Positions 34,370 through 47,510 of a stretch of DNA of 64,000 nucleotides are shown here, in pieces (positions within the stretch are counted from its first letter, which is position 1; every line of letters starts with the position of its first letter). Where the stretch lies: assembly GCA_032871835.1 (NCBI GenBank), contig CM065297.1, positions 28,157,598 through 28,221,597 on the forward strand. The letters are read 5' to 3'. The notes beneath the pieces were generated by a model that saw only the letters and a program-made list of their open reading frames with translations, did no database searches and had not been told where the DNA came from. The stretch comes from Dipteronia dyeriana (lineage: Eukaryota; Streptophyta; Magnoliopsida; Sapindales; Sapindaceae). The position numbers and the translations under genes were made by a program.

Positions 34370-35557
34370 GGAAAAACCAGTTTGATATTGCCTTTGAAAA
34401 GTTAAAATCGGGTTATTTTATAATTTTGACATAAAATTTTATTTGGTAAAACTTTCAAAAGTGATTTTGAGAAATATGTGGGGAGCTAGGTTCAGTTTGG
34501 TATTGATATTACTTTTATAACAATTACTGTTAGTTGTGCAGGATGAATAATCAGTTGAGAAGTTAATCAACGATGTTTGGTTAGTTGTATTTTTAAAACT
34601 ATTGTATAACTCAAAAGCAGTATATATATGTTTGATAATTTTGTTGCAAAAGTGATCAGATTATTTAAAATGACTAAAATATACATGATTTTAGAACACT
34701 ATTTCATTTTTTTCAATATATATATATATTAAATCAATATTTAAGTAGAGTATTTAAATTAGATAAATAAACTTCATAAGAACAATAAAATATTTTTAAA
34801 AGATTTTATAAATCAAATTAATATTTAAATAGAATTTTTAATTTTTAGATGAAATAAGGTATATAGATGATTTTAACTTTATTTTATAAGGATTTTAAAA
34901 TATTAAATGGTGAAATAGATTATTTCACAATCAGTAATCACTAAAAAAAAAAACCTTTATCTACTTCTCAAAATCACTATCAAAACTTGTCAGAATATAA
35001 ATTAATCATTAAACATCATATTATGTCAAAATTAGAAAATAATATGATTTTAACTTTTCAAAAGCAATATCAAACTGGCCCTTACTTTTTTAGAATGTTT
35101 ATGGAATAATCTATTTCAGCTGAATCTTTTGAAATATTATTATTATCCGTATGAAATAAGGTTAAAATTATTTATATTCCTTATTTCAGATCAAAATCAA
35201 ATATTCTATTGAAATATTGATTTGATTTATAAAATCTTTTAAAAATATTTCATTGTTCTTATGGATTTTTTTTCCTAATTTAAATATTCTACATAAAAAT
35301 TGATTTAATATATATAAATATAATTAAGGAAATAAAATGAAATAGGGTCCTAAAATCATGTATATTTTAGTCATTGTAACTAATCTCAATACTTTTACAA
35401 TAAAATTATCAACTATATGTAACATGTTTTTGAGCTATATAGTAGTTTTAAAAATACAATTAACCAAACATCTGCTGATTAACTTTACAACTGATTATTC
35501 CTTCAATACAACTAATCGTGATTATTATAAAAGTTACAGCAATATCAAATTGACTCT
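34370..35557. mobile_element. MITE interrupted by a second MITE of the same family in opposite orientation
   Basis: 34370-34486 matches the left arm of the 30909 MITE and 35084-35557 matches its right arm. Between them, 34487-35083 is a complete copy in reverse orientation. As a result 34490-34920 is the inverted copy of about 35100-35560. The outer ends share ccagtttgatattg / tcaatttgatattg. The ORF near 35358 is not a gene. Confidence 0.7.
34487..35083 (-). mobile_element. Inner MITE copy, reversed, about 597 bp
   Basis: Its own ends are ggttcagtttggtattg (left) and, on the reverse strand, aagggccagtttgatattgc (right). It separates the two arms of the outer MITE, so it inserted later. Confidence 0.65.
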
Positions 35558-36290
35558 TATAGATACGAAAATAGTAGTGGAGTTATTTTTTTTTGTTATC
35601 TTACAAAAAAAAAAATCTATTACCATTTATAAAAAATATATGAGTGAATTTCATATATATAGAAAAAAAATCTGTTGAATTGAATGTAATAATTAATGTT
35701 TTTAATGTGTTAATATTAATATTTGAGTAAATAATATTATTTTAATTTTGTATTATGCTATCATTAATATATTACCATCGATATGTTTTTAAAATTTACA
35801 ATTAATTCCATACAAAACAAATTACCATTATTTTGATATTACAATTGATATTTTAATTTGTTTTGAAATATATATTTTTATTATAATTTATAAGAATAAT
35901 TAAATTTAAAAACATTTATTTTTAGAATAATCATAGTGTATTTAATGCATATTTAATACATTTTAAAAAATCAAAAAGAAAAGAAAACAGAAAGGTTAAA
36001 AGTAAAAAGAGTAAAAAATGGTAAAAAAATTGTTTTTAAAACCTCTAAATACACCACAATTTAGTCGGAAATACTTGTAGAGGTATTCAATTTTTTAAAT
36101 AAAAAAACACCATAGAGGTTATTATCAAACCTAGTGATAAATTAATTTATTTTTCCACACTTATTTTCTAAAGACATACCATCGTTTTTAATATACTCAT
36201 TTCTAGAATATATCTTCTTTCATGTGTCGCTCTCATAGATAATTTAATAAAATAATTGTGACTTGTGGTGACGCACAGAGTGATGGATTT
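35558..36290. other. AT-rich flank of element C
   Basis: No gene was seen. Confidence 0.6.
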
Positions 36291-37381
36291 TGTTAACCGA
36301 AAATTCACTCTAGGTGAGGAACCTCAACAAACACCTCAGCACCACAACCTCGGTAGATCGCGGTCGGGGTAGGTACCTTCGATACCGATTTCACGTGTAA
36401 AGACGGATGAGACAAATGGAGGAACGACGACGTATTAGATGGTATTCTTTTATTGAACAATGCTATAGGTACAATGAGATGATGAACAATACCGTAATAT
36501 GAAACTCTCAGTTTCTAACTCTCTTAATTAACTAATTAGAGGTGACAAACTCGTATCTGTCAATAAGTGGACACTTCTCTCAATGGTGATGGCTAGGCTT
36601 TTTGCTGATGATAAAGCTAAGTAATAACTCTTAAGGTTTCTGGATTTCGTTGTCCTTTTTTTTCTCTTCAGTCGATATCATCTTTATACTTATACATGAA
36701 GTGGCTAGGGTTCTTCCTTGGCGTACAGTCCGAAGATCATTGGATTGAACTTCGCTCTCCATTTGGCAGAATTTTCTATTTAATGCTATTGACCCTAGAG
36801 AATCAGCTAGCGGAGTATATCTTAGTAGGAAACGTCACACGTTTCCTGTTTGAACTCTGTCATTATAGCAGTGCTTAAGTGAAGCTTATTTACAGTTTGG
36901 AAAACAATTCGACTTCCTCTGTTGGTGTTGTGATACCTCAAAGCATCAACCTGGTGATATGGAAAGGTACCTCGGAGTACAAGTCTGCTGGTGAGGTGTC
37001 CTAAGGTACCATCATGGTAAGGTGGCGCTTGACCGATGGAAAGGGCTAGGTACCTCAAGGTACCATTCCGGTAGCGAGGTGATTGGTCGACCTCGTTGGA
37101 GCTTTGCAATCTTTTAAAAGCCTTACTGACATCTTTCTTTCTGCTAGAGAGGTAGGATACACGCCTCGACAGGATGATAGTATAGTTGTTCAGGTACCTG
37201 GATACCAGCTCCTTTGTCTTACTCCTTCAACGATGTCGAGGTTCCTGAATTTTGCTAGGCCTGGTGCTTCGAGGTAGACCATTATGTCTGGTACCTATCT
37301 AATGCATGGAGATGCTTTCTAACAGGTGCTAGTTGGGTGGAAAATTTCCTTTTGGGCCTTTGCTAATTTTGGTTATTAACA
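36291..37381 (-). repeat. 3' LTR of element C (1091 bp)
   Basis: Plus-strand ends are tgttaaccg and gttattaaca. It is closest to the LTR of element A (shared ggtcggggtaggtaccttcg block). A polypurine tract (rc gtcagaggggacttc, 37382-37396) follows. Confidence 0.85.
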
Positions 37382-37739
37382 GAAGTCCCCTCTGACTTGA
37401 AAAACGGTGATTGATTTGGAGTTGGAGTCAAAATTCTTATTTTGTTTGGGAAATTTTCTGTTTTCGGCCAGTTATCAGGATATGGGAGGAGATCTTTCCA
37501 TTAAATGAAATGGCCAAATGTCAAGCGAGGGAAAGCTTCCCCGTTTGAAAAAGGAGAGGTTTTTGGCGGTTTATGAGTATCGAGGAAAAAATCTTGTCTC
37601 TTCGATCATGCTACTATCACTGGTGACTATTCCATTATGTCTTTTTAAGCCCCAACCCTCTTTCGTCTTCTTCACACTTTCAAATTTCAAATTAGCTTGC
37701 TCCTTCTGTCGCTCAAACCTCGAATTCGTTGTTACCACG

Positions 37740-39965
37740 GTGAACTCTGGTTGTGACAGTATAGAAAGATTGGTGAAGGGTGACTCATCGAGTCTCGCTG
37801 GTAGGAAATGAGCTCATGAAGAAGACATCGGAGAAAGCGATGTTCCTTCTCTGCAACCACGTTGTCGTTCCGATCAAAAAATTACTATTAGAACTGGTTT
37901 TTCAAACAACCCTGATACCCCCTTAGAGATAGTTGAGTGGAATTTGAGTGATGAATCTGGCGCTGCTAAAGCCTGTGGGGAACAGGTCAAGGTCGCCTCT
38001 ATCGTACTGAGAGGGGAGAGGGGGGAACTTTCCCTTCCTTATGATTTCAGAATTATTCCACCGCCAGTGCGGAGTCGATCGACCTTCTGAGGGAGAGATT
38101 TATCATCACTGATAGCATTACGATAATTGTTCCATATAGGAGGTACAACTTGTACAGTTGAAACTAGGGTCATCTCTACCGGCTGAATCTAGGGTGATCT
38201 TAAAAGTAATCGTTGACTGTAAGTATGTCAACCTGGAGTTTCTTACCTCAGATGCTTATGATCCAAGCAGGGTGAACCGGTATCTGCGCATCTCAACTGC
38301 TTCTCCAGGTATGATGAATCTTTCAGTTTTTATTGATGCGTGTTTCTTGCTTGTCATTGATGTATTCTAACTCTATGTTAATTTGTACAGTTTTAGTTGT
38401 CCACTACCGGCCCAGCAGGAGCCTGGCTTGCTCGATAACCAGACTCTTCCAAGATCTCATTCTCCCTCTGATTCCTCCGCCGCTCAAACTTCTAGGTCTT
38501 CTTCTCCTTCTGTCGCTGCGAGGCATATATCTGTTGGGATCCCTATGGCACGTCTTACGACTAGACCTACGTCTCAGATGGATTTCTTCACATCCTGGCT
38601 AACCAGGGTGATAAGTCAGGGCTTTGCTGCTCCTGTTGCTACTACTATCGCTTCTCTTAGTTAAACTACTATCGCATCTACTTATTTTATCACAGCTACT
38701 ATTCTACCTCACTCGTCTGCTTTTGTACCTCCCCAAGCAGTAGGGAGCCTTGAAACCTCTGATGCCACTACCTCTATAACTCCCCGAGTGAATACTAAAC
38801 CCCAACCGAGGATTACTAGTCAGAACGAGTTCTTTGACCAGTTTGTCCTCTCTTGTCTTTGTGGGGGTTTAACTCCAATGGCCTCATTAGCATCTGAGAT
38901 TCTGCTCACCAAGGGTTCTGTCGTTGTTGCTGAGGTAAGTAGGAATCACACCTTGAATCATCAACGTATTGTCATACTCATAACTGATACTTTGGTGGTA
39001 GCTAGCTTGATTGTTATGATTTGTATACTTTCAAGTATAACGTAGCAGTAAGCCATCAAATGGCTTATCTGAGGAATCATGTTGAAAAGGCTGAATCTGA
39101 TACTAATGTAGCAGAGGGGAGCATGCTCAAACTCATAGCGTGATGCAGATGCTGAATCTTAACCTGAACGTAATTGAGAAGGCGTTGAAGGATACTCGTT
39201 GTGACCTAGAAAGGTTGAAACATGTTCTTGATCAAGAGACCCTAGGTCAGAGCAGGGAGCTATAGAGAGAAACTGGTGAAGGAAGAAAGCCAGGGAACAT
39301 GTGGAGGAAAGTCAAGCTCTGTGCACTCAGGTGGCTAGCCTGGAGGCTGAAGTTGACTCCATTTTCGGTGATGGTTACTTCTATGCTGCATTCCAAATGG
39401 CCCATGCTCTACCTCTTCCTTTTGACTTGGCCACCATCGTGAACTGAGATAGGGAGAAGATCGTGGATAGAGCCAATAGGATGTCAACCCCCGCTGGTGA
39501 TGAAGCATGTACCTTAGAACTGATGTTGTTGATAAGGGCATAGGTGGTGATAACGACCAGCCAATTACTTTGTCTCCTCTGCTTGATTCCGGGAAGATGG
39601 AAAACCAACATTTTTCCAAGGAAGTCGTATATGACCAGCCTACCAAAATGATGTAGAACCAGCCTACTTCCCAAGAGGTAGTGATTGACCTCCCTTCTAT
39701 CCAAGAGATGGTGGAGGATCAGCATCCTTCCAAGAAGATAGGGGAGCGCACCAGACAGGGTGCCATGGTAGAAATTCAAGCTAGTCAAGCTCAAGCAGGG
39801 GTCCCAACTGAGCCAGTACAGGCAGTGGCGATAGATAGCTCATCAAACATGCCTCTTGTTGACCCTGATGGCGGAGCTTTGGATGCTACGAGTGTGCCTG
39901 TAAAGAGGGTTGAAGTAGGTAAGACAGTAGAAGAGGAGAGACTCCTGGAGGAGGTAGATGCATGA
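37740..39965 (+). pseudogene. Antisense gene of element C, start codon lost
   Basis: Homologous to the antisense gene of B. The position of the B start codon reads acggtgaac here, so the ATG is lost. Recognisable blocks are VNRYLRISTASP at the end of exon 1, a Ser/Pro-rich exon 2, and a coiled-coil exon 3 with DGYFYAAFQMAHALPLPFDL-like sequence near 39380. The C-terminus has an alternating Gln/Ser/Pro repeat in which psqEmv-type units recur (39600-39770). Intron 1 is 38309-38390 (ccag/gtatga ... tgtacag) and intron 2 is 38935-39046 (gag/gtaagt ... acgtag). Stops and frameshifts are frequent. The frame closes at 39965. Confidence 0.6.
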
Positions 39966-39993
39966 CCCTTTATTATAAACTATTTTGAGTGTT

Positions 39994-40136
39994 GCCCGGA
40001 AATAGGGGTAGGCACCTTGTTTTGATCATGTTCCAGTCTTAACCATTCCTATTAGTTATCATTTTTTTTATCGTCTGGAACTCGGGAATGGGCTTCCTGC
40101 TTGCTCTGATGTATCCCAACAAGGGGATAGGCTCCC
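39994..40136. promoter_or_regulatory. GC-rich motif array after the antisense gene (element C)
   Basis: Three related motifs: gcccggaaataggggtaggcacc (39994-40016), gtctggaactcgggaatgggcttcc (40072-40097) and cccaacaaggggataggctcc (about 40114-40135). Same position as the pairs in A, B and D. Confidence 0.4.
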
Positions 40137-40779
40137 TTAATTCTAGGTATTGAAGCTTCCTTTTTTTTATTACCCGTATCTATATATATCTTGGTCGAAT
40201 GCACTTTGCTTTTTCTCTCAACTTAACCTTGGAGCAGTCCCTATATACACCTGACTTAAAAAGAATCTGGTAACATGAAAACTTTTAAAATTTTGCTAAG
40301 TGTAACAAATCAACATGGACTTTGTGACTGGCACCCGTTCTAGATACTTAGTCAAAATTTAATTCCGTAACACCTAGGTCACAAGCTTTCCTGCTTCCTA
40401 GGTTCTTTAATATATTAAGGGTGTTGCATTCGTAGCTTGGATTGCTATGGTAACCGAACTTTTGGTAAATGTACATGTAGCAAATGTTTGGGTATCAAAA
40501 GCCTTCTGTTTGCTGTGGTGCCCTAGTACCCAGATAATGACTTGGCTGGAGCGCTTATTGCCACTGCTCCAAGTCCCCCGTGTATAAATAGATCCTGTCA
40601 AAACAACTTGAAAAAGGTGAGGAGATAAATAGGGGTAGATAAGTAATTGGTACCAGGTTACCGAGGTACTTGGTCGAGGTGATCCTCTTGGGACCCTCTA
40701 TCATATTGATTTTCCTTTTTGGGAGAATCAGAGTACTGGGTATCCTGCTTTTAGGAAATTTGGTACCCTAGGCAAAATA

Positions 40780-40962
40780 CCTGGTCAAATTAATATAGGT
40801 ACCTTTCGTCCTTGTATTAGGGAGGTACCATACCAGGGCGATCTCGAACTAGTAGGAAGCTATACACTTTTTCCTAAACCATACCTGGTCGAATTAATCT
40901 AGGTACCTTTTGTCCTTGTAACAGGGAGGTATAATACCATGGTGATCAAGATCTAGTAGGCA
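40780..40962. repeat. Tandem duplication, about 118-bp period, in the spacer of element C
   Basis: acctggtcaaattaatataggtacc...gaactagtagg is followed by acctggtcgaattaatctaggtacc...agatctagtagg. Confidence 0.7.
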
Positions 40963-40969
40963 GGACCAC

Positions 40970-41696
40970 CTCCACTCCAAATGCTAAGGAGTAGGGCGTT
41001 TTGGGTCCATCCAGCAGGGGAGGCGATCTACCAGGCTAACCTCTTTGCCTGATGTTATGCTGGATTGAGAGATCACCTGAAGGGGTACTCACTTAGGTAG
41101 AGTTTGCCCTCCGTTGGTAGCTATCTTGGGTATCTGCTCGATAGTTCTCTTGATGAGGGATTTGTTCAATCTTGAATCCTCTGAATCAGGCTTTAAGCTG
41201 CTTGACCAACTTGAGGTAAGCTATCATGTTGTCACCTCTTACCTGGTACAAACCGGTGACCTAGTTAATGGTGAGTTGAGAGTCGTTCTTGACATGTAGG
41301 TAGTTGGCCCCAAGCTTGATGGCTGTCCTTATTTCTGTAAGGAGAGCTTCATACTCTACTTTATTGTTTATAGTCTTGAACTCGAACCTAAAGCTGTGAC
41401 AGCATTCGGCTTTTCCTAGGTCTATCTAGACGAAGCCAATACCTCCCCATACTTGTCCAGATCCTCCATTAGTGTAGAGGATCCAGGGATTATAGTCGGT
41501 TGGCCAGTCTATAATTTTTTAATCCTTCTAGGGAATCGATTCTAGCTCTGTTAAAGTATCAGTATTGTGGAGAGTTGAGAATTCACGAACGAACTCTGCT
41601 AGCGCCTGGGCTTTGATGGCCGTCCTCACCTTGTATTTTATTTCAAACTAGGTGAGCTCGATGGCCCAAAGTATAGGGAAACATCCAATCAAAACG
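40970..41696 (-). pseudogene. pol: Integrase/RNase H remnant of element C
   Basis: The minus-strand reading resembles the second RNase H (AELK/MVAYLK-like around 41230-41330) and the connection segment WAIELT-FEIKYK near 41640-41670. An internal deletion removes most of the integrase, and the upstream part is cut off by the copia insertion. Confidence 0.6.
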
Positions 41697-44001
41697 TGGC
41701 AAAAGCGTAAATTAGGGTTTGGAACATTTTAAAAAAATTCTCTTTAAAAGAAAGAACCTTAACCATAGATTAATTGACGTATATTAAAAGTATCATACCA
41801 TTTATCTCGTGACGATTGAACTAGCTTTGAATTGAATCCGTAAGATCTTCCAATCCAATCACGAACGTGAATCACATTGGAGTGTGGGCTCCTTTCTTTA
41901 AATTGTATACCTGAGGATAGAAACAAACAAAATCTTTTTCTTTTGTTAGTCACAATAATCTTACAAGAGAAAACCCAAGAACGTTAGGTCACTTGTAAAT
42001 TATCAATCTGTTTAATTGAAACTCACGTGAACCCTATTTAATTTTTGTACACAAAACCATTTTGATGTAAAGGATACTAGTGCACTATCGAAAATAAAAA
42101 CGTTCCCCTTTTCTCTTCTCTTTGGCCAAATTCTAAACACAATATCTATGAGTTGACCGAATTTTGCCTAGAGCAAAAAATTAAAAAAAATTCTCTCTCA
42201 AAATTCTATCACTTGGCCGAATTCTCTCTTATAAAAACTTAGCCTTGGCCAGATTTTTTTTCTTAGAATTATCCTTGGCCGAATTTTTTTTATATATATA
42301 TATATATGTTCTCAAATCCTTTCCTAGAGAGGATTAAATTGGTGGGCAAGAATCCTCTCTCTAGGTGGATTTATTTGGTGACAAAGAATCCCTTTCAGAA
42401 AAAGATTTTTTTTCCACACAAAAACTCCTAATCCAACTGAAATAGTATATTTATTCAGTAATCAATTACTGAATATAATTAATTTGTGACTATATTAAAA
42501 CTTCCTAATTTAACCAATTGTTAACTAGAGTTTTAATAGAAATCATATACTTCCTAATTTAACTAGATTAATAAATACCTATTATTTATCTACTTATCAA
42601 ATATAGTATTTGATACTTATCATATTACCAATAATAATAAGGCTCTAGGAGACCATCTCCTACTAGGAAAAGATTTTGACTTTTAAACAAATAAATAAAT
42701 AAATAAATAATTAATTTACTTTTAATTAAATAATAAAATAAAAAACAATATATAAGGCTATTATATAGTACCTTGCCACCCAAGCTATATAATATGGGCC
42801 AAATATTGTTTTTTCTATTTTATTAAATCCATTGGACCTTAATAAAAAGTCTACATGTGAACTAGACTCATTCTTACTAAAAGAAACATGTCCACATGCC
42901 TTAATACAATTATACATGGACTCGTAAATTGGTCAGGTAGAATATATTAAGTGATCCATACAAGTTTATGTGAATTGGGTATGCTATCTAAATTTAAGCT
43001 CCAAATTAGACATAACCTAATCACAATCAACAAATGATTCACTTAGGTCTGATCTATTAATTTTAGTTCATTCCACTAAAGAACTAAAATTGAACTCTTA
43101 AATAAAGATATAATAAGTTAATATTGTTCATTCATACCCTAGACAATCTTAATGGAGATAGTGTATCCTCGTGAAGAATATCTGTAATCGCCAAGAGCTC
43201 ATTGTCCGCCTGTAGCTCTCTAAGTTACCATATTTACTCATATGACCACATTTTGAACTTGGATATTTTGACTTGTCCAGAAGCCATATTTCAATAGACA
43301 GTATTGAAAACTTAACATTAAGATTTAATATTCAATACCTCAAAACATCTATATGATGATATTCTACTCTCTTTTAATAAATGGAGTCATGATGTCCATA
43401 TCTATAAATGAAGTCCTCTATCGATTAACAAATGAATACCACAAAACTATCGAGGATAGACTATGTTATATAATCATACTCATTGATAGCTCAAATGATA
43501 ACACTTGCAACCGTAAGTCCATAATTTATTTCAGGATTGAGATAGACTCTCTGATTGTCTTCAAATGAAAAATTATATCCACTGACGGTTCTGCATAAAG
43601 TTTTCACTGTGATTCTGTTCAATGCACCCAGTGAAGTAAATTCTTTTGCCCAAAGACACCACACTTTGATGATTTTAGACTCATCGTAACACATTTGATC
43701 CCACTCAAATGCTAGTGAAAGAATCTACAATTTTGACAAGATAAAGGAGCCAAACCTTTATCTTAAGTTGTGAATATAATTCAAGACTAACTAAAGAATT
43801 GTGTCTACCTTATACATATCCAGTTGTACGAACAATTCTTCTTTTCTCATAGTCTTTTGACCTTATGATTATTTACTTTTGACAATTAAAATAATTAAAC
43901 TATAAATGCTATAAGATTTGTTAAACTAGAAATCACTTTATTAATATGAAAAGATTGTCAAATACATTATTACACTTTTGCTATCGAGCATAATCCCATC
44001 A
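41697..44001 (-). repeat. 3' LTR of the copia element (about 2.3 kb)
   Basis: The upper end is set by the polypurine-like sequence agcaagtggcagat (reverse strand, about 44002-44017), followed by tgatgggattatgc. The lower end is inferred at tggcaaaagcg (41697), where similarity to element C stops. The second LTR is not available for confirmation. ORFs inside are accidental. Confidence 0.6.
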
Positions 44002-44054
44002 ATCTGCCACTTGCTCTAGATCAAATATGTCATATCTCTTATCCCCATATTCTT

Positions 44055-46062
44055 CTATTGCCCATCAAAACTTCTTTGTGGAAGAGCCTTTGTGAAGGAA
44101 TCCTCTAGATTTTCCACTGACACGATCTTAGTTATAGTCACGTCTCCTCTATGCACAATTTCCCATAAAAGGTGATACTTTCGTTCAATGTGTTTTCCTT
44201 TCTTGTGACTTCTTGGTTCTCTCGAATTAGCCACTGCTCTACTATTGTCACAATAGATAGTGATCTGCTTATTCACATCAGGAACCACTTCCAAGTTAAT
44301 CAAGAATTGGCAAAACCAGACAATCTCTTTAGCAGCTTCATATGTGGTAACATACTCAGCTTCCATTGTGGAATCAACTGTATAAGATTGCTTGATACTC
44401 CTTTATATGACTTCCCCTCTTCTAAGTGTAAACTCAGATCCTGATGTTGATCTTCTGGAGTTAGAATTCGATTGGAAATTGAAATATGTATATCCAATCA
44501 GAATTAAATCCCCTCAAAAGTATACAAGCATATAATCTCTCATTCTCTTAATATACTTGAAAATATGCTTAATTGCCGTCCAGTGATCAGGACCAGGTTT
44601 CGATTGAAACCTGCTAACTATGCTAATATCAAAACAAATATCTGGTATAGTACAGAGTTTTGCATACATGAGACTCTCAACTACCGAGGCATATGTAACC
44701 CTACTCATGAATTGCTCTTCATGCTCATTCTTAGGAACTTGTTCCTTAGAAAGTTTGATTCCATGTCTGAAAAGTAACATACCTTTCCTTTAATCTTGCA
44801 TGGAAAATCTAAACAATATTTTATCTATGTATGAAGCTTGGGATAAGTAAATCGTTCTATTCTTTCTATCCCTTATGACTTGGATACTACGAATATAACT
44901 TGCTTCTCCTAAGCCCTTCATATCAAATTGTTTTGCTAACCATTTTTTTATTAATGTCAATAAACCTACATCGTTTCCGATGAGTAGTATATCATCAACG
45001 TAAAGAACTAGGAAATCCAACTTGTTGCCTTTATTCCTTTTTTATACATAAGGTTTGTCAAGGTTTTGAATATATCCATAACTTTTCACGGCTTGATCGA
45101 ATCTTACGTTCCAAGATATGGATGCTTGCTTTAATCCATATATGGATCTTTGCAACTTGCATACCCTTTCCTCTTAGCCTTTTTCAATGAATCCTTCTGG
45201 TTGGATCACATAGATGCTTTTGTCAAGACTTCCATTAAGGAAAGCTTTCTTGACGTTCATTTACCAAATCTCTAGGTCTAGAGATATCGTAATGGATAAG
45301 AGTGTCCTAATGGATTTAAACATAGCCACAAAAGAGAAGGTGTCCTCATAATCTATACCTTCCTTATGTGTGTAACCTTTAGCTACCAATCTAGCTTTAA
45401 AAGTTTCCACCTTTCTATCCATTCCTCTCTTTCTCTTGTATACCCATTTGCACCCAATGGGTTTTATCCCTTTAAGCAAGTCCACAAGAGACTAGACTTT
45501 ATTTTTGAACATAGATTCAATTTCGGATTGCATTGCCTTTTGCAAATGACAACAATCAATATCTTCATTTGCTTTCTTGTACGTGTGGGGATCATCGTGG
45601 TCCGGGAGATTCTCTACTGATTCTCTTAGACCGATGTATCTCTCGGTTTGTTTACTAACCCTTCCACTATGATGAGGAATGATAGAGTATTGATCGTGTG
45701 TTGGTACGAAACTTATAATTGGGCTAGGTTGTGAAACCTTTTGTTAAATTGTATCTCCAGAAAGCTTATTCAGGACAATTCTACTTTTAGTTACAAAATT
45801 ATTCATATAGTCCTCTTCCATAAATTTAGCATTTGTCGAAACAAATACTTTAAGATCTGAAGGACTATAAAAATAATATCTTTTGGTTACTTTTCGATAC
45901 CCTACAAATATGCATGTTTCTGAATGGAGCTCCATCTTTTCTGTCGTTTCTTTTAACACCTGTGCAAAAAATCAAATATCCTTAAGTGTTGTATACTAGG
46001 CTTTTTCCCAATCCACAACTCATGTGGTGTTTTAGGAACCGACTTAGATGGTACATCATTTA
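44055..46062 (-). pseudogene. pol: copia pol, 3' portion (integrase end, RT, RNase H)
   Basis: In reading order (high to low): integrase C-terminal part and CWVGYRKVTKRYYFYSP-type segment (45744-45959), RT beginning [11 protein letters not shown] (45261-45485), RT catalytic box YVDD at 44991-45002 (LVLYVDDILLIG), connection SKPGPDHWTAIKHIFKYIK (44514-44780), and RNase H with EAEYVTTYEAAKE and IERKYHLLWEIVHRGDV (44055-44366). Frameshifts and stops separate these blocks, so it is inactive. The catalytic box is intact. Confidence 0.82.
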
Positions 46063-46067
46063 GAATG
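46063..46067. repeat. Left target-site duplication of element D (GAATG)
   Basis: Identical to 57011-57015. Five bases is the usual length for gypsy insertions. Confidence 0.85.
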
Positions 46068-47435
46068 TGTATATAGCAAAATTTAGCTAGGGACGAAAGA
46101 AATTTTTTTCACTCTCCTAACCCGAGTCAAAGCCCGAGCTCGCCAGTCATTAGACTTCGCTCCCAAAGGACGAGCCATAGAACTGCTCCGTAGAAGTGAG
46201 GAAGGGTCATCGGGCTCCAGAACTACCAGGAATGAAGCTCGACACAACCAGGTTGGGTCCCTCACGTGAACACTAGAATTCGGGCAAAGCCCGATGTGCG
46301 GTTATCCGAGCTTCTCGAGATCACCTATCCTAGAAACCCGGTCTCTAGGGCTTGGCTCCGGAACCGCCCCATGAAAGCAAGGAAAGGTCGCCAAGCTCAG
46401 GAAGCATTTGAGGTGAAGCCTGACACAAAAAAATTGAGCTCCTTCCAAATCAAGGATTCTCGAGGTCTAGATTAATTTGTAACCTCTGCAGAAGTCCTAT
46501 ATCCTCACCAGAAGCCCGCTATCCTCTACCGACATAAAAAGGGGACCATTAAGGCGATCAGATTCAAGTTATAGTTATGCTCCAATTCGCTATAGAAAGC
46601 TTAAACCTATCTAGATAAGAAACAGAAAGACCGCCTTATCAGCGCTACCCCAATAAAGGCCCACAAGGCCATCTCGAGCTTTAAATGACCAGGGAGGATT
46701 ATGCCAAAGATTCTGGGACCAGAACTAAGGTATGGGTGTACCTCGCTCTGCGAAAAAATGAACGCCTAACTCGACGACCTCCATAAAGAATCATATCATG
46801 AATACACACAAGATCATAACTACACTCCAACGAACATAAAAACTCTGCGTACACGTAAGGCAAGAGATTGAGTCCAACAAGGAAACAAACTAATCTCCAC
46901 CAAAGATATTCTCGAATCTGTTATTAACTCAAAGTAAATGATTTTTAAATAAAAGATCCCACCCGATAAGGAAGGAAGGGATTCAGAGAATCAGGACGGG
47001 AGATCCACAAGTTTAAACCATTTGGGCCATGTATAAAGGTGCCCAAGCATGATCGACAGAAAGAGGAGAACATTTCAACAAAAGAAGAGCGACATAGAGA
47101 ATTGAGAGTACAAGAGAGGAAGAGAGGGTTAGAATTCGACCTAAACTCTGTAATCAGAACATGGCCTCCATTATTATCTACTATTTGACAGGCACGAGGT
47201 TGCCACCTTACTGTATCACAGAGAGGTTAAGAGTTTTTAGGAATCTATTTGTATAATATTCATAGCTGATAATAAAGTCATTACATTCCCGTCTTCATTG
47301 CACTTAGATTCATATATCCATCTTTATTCAATCCGGTTAGGTGCCTAAGGTACCAACCATGGCCATCACCTACGTTGTAGTGGTCTTGAGGGTGTTAACC
47401 AGAATTTCTCATCTCGAGTAAATTTCTCGTTAACA
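46068..47435 (+). repeat. 5' LTR of element D
   Basis: Starts tgtatatagc (degenerate against tgttaatag in the 3' LTR) and ends cgttaaca. TATA box gtataaagg at about 47031-47039. Confidence 0.88.
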
Positions 47436-47440
47436 CTTTC

Positions 47441-47459
47441 TGGCGCCGTCTGTGGGAAC
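47441..47459 (+). other. Primer binding site of element D
   Basis: tggcgccgtctgtgggaac, 5 bases after the LTR. Best preserved primer site in the window. Confidence 0.85.
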
Positions 47460-47510
47460 GAACCCTCACCGTAATTTTTACACTTACATGTTTGTTGCTT
47501 TGCAGTAATC

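Larger units (their letters stand above)
36291..41696 (-). mobile_element. Ty3/gypsy element C (minus), interrupted by copia at about 41697
   Basis: From low to high coordinates: 3' LTR (36291-37381), polypurine tract, antisense gene (plus strand), paired GC-rich motifs, spacer with duplicated ggtacc-rich units, integrase tail, RNase H remnant. Most of the integrase is deleted: near 41005 the sequence jumps from a part equivalent to about 1810 of element A to one equivalent to about 2640. The RNase H sequence stops near 41691 where the copia LTR begins. Confidence 0.8.

Noticed and set aside
34362..35093. acttttag at 34362-34369 and acttttttag at 35084-35093 looked like a target duplication of one MITE.
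   Set aside because: The two sites belong to different elements (outer left end and inner right end); the inner sequence is a separate reversed copy.
31317..35678. Two similar ORFs (31317-31556 and 35358-35678) as a duplicated small membrane protein gene.
   Set aside because: Both lie in the right arm of the same MITE family; the similarity is that of the transposon DNA, and composition is AT-driven.
41759..43694. Small ORFs in the copia LTR.
   Set aside because: Both strands, no motifs, within the long terminal repeat.
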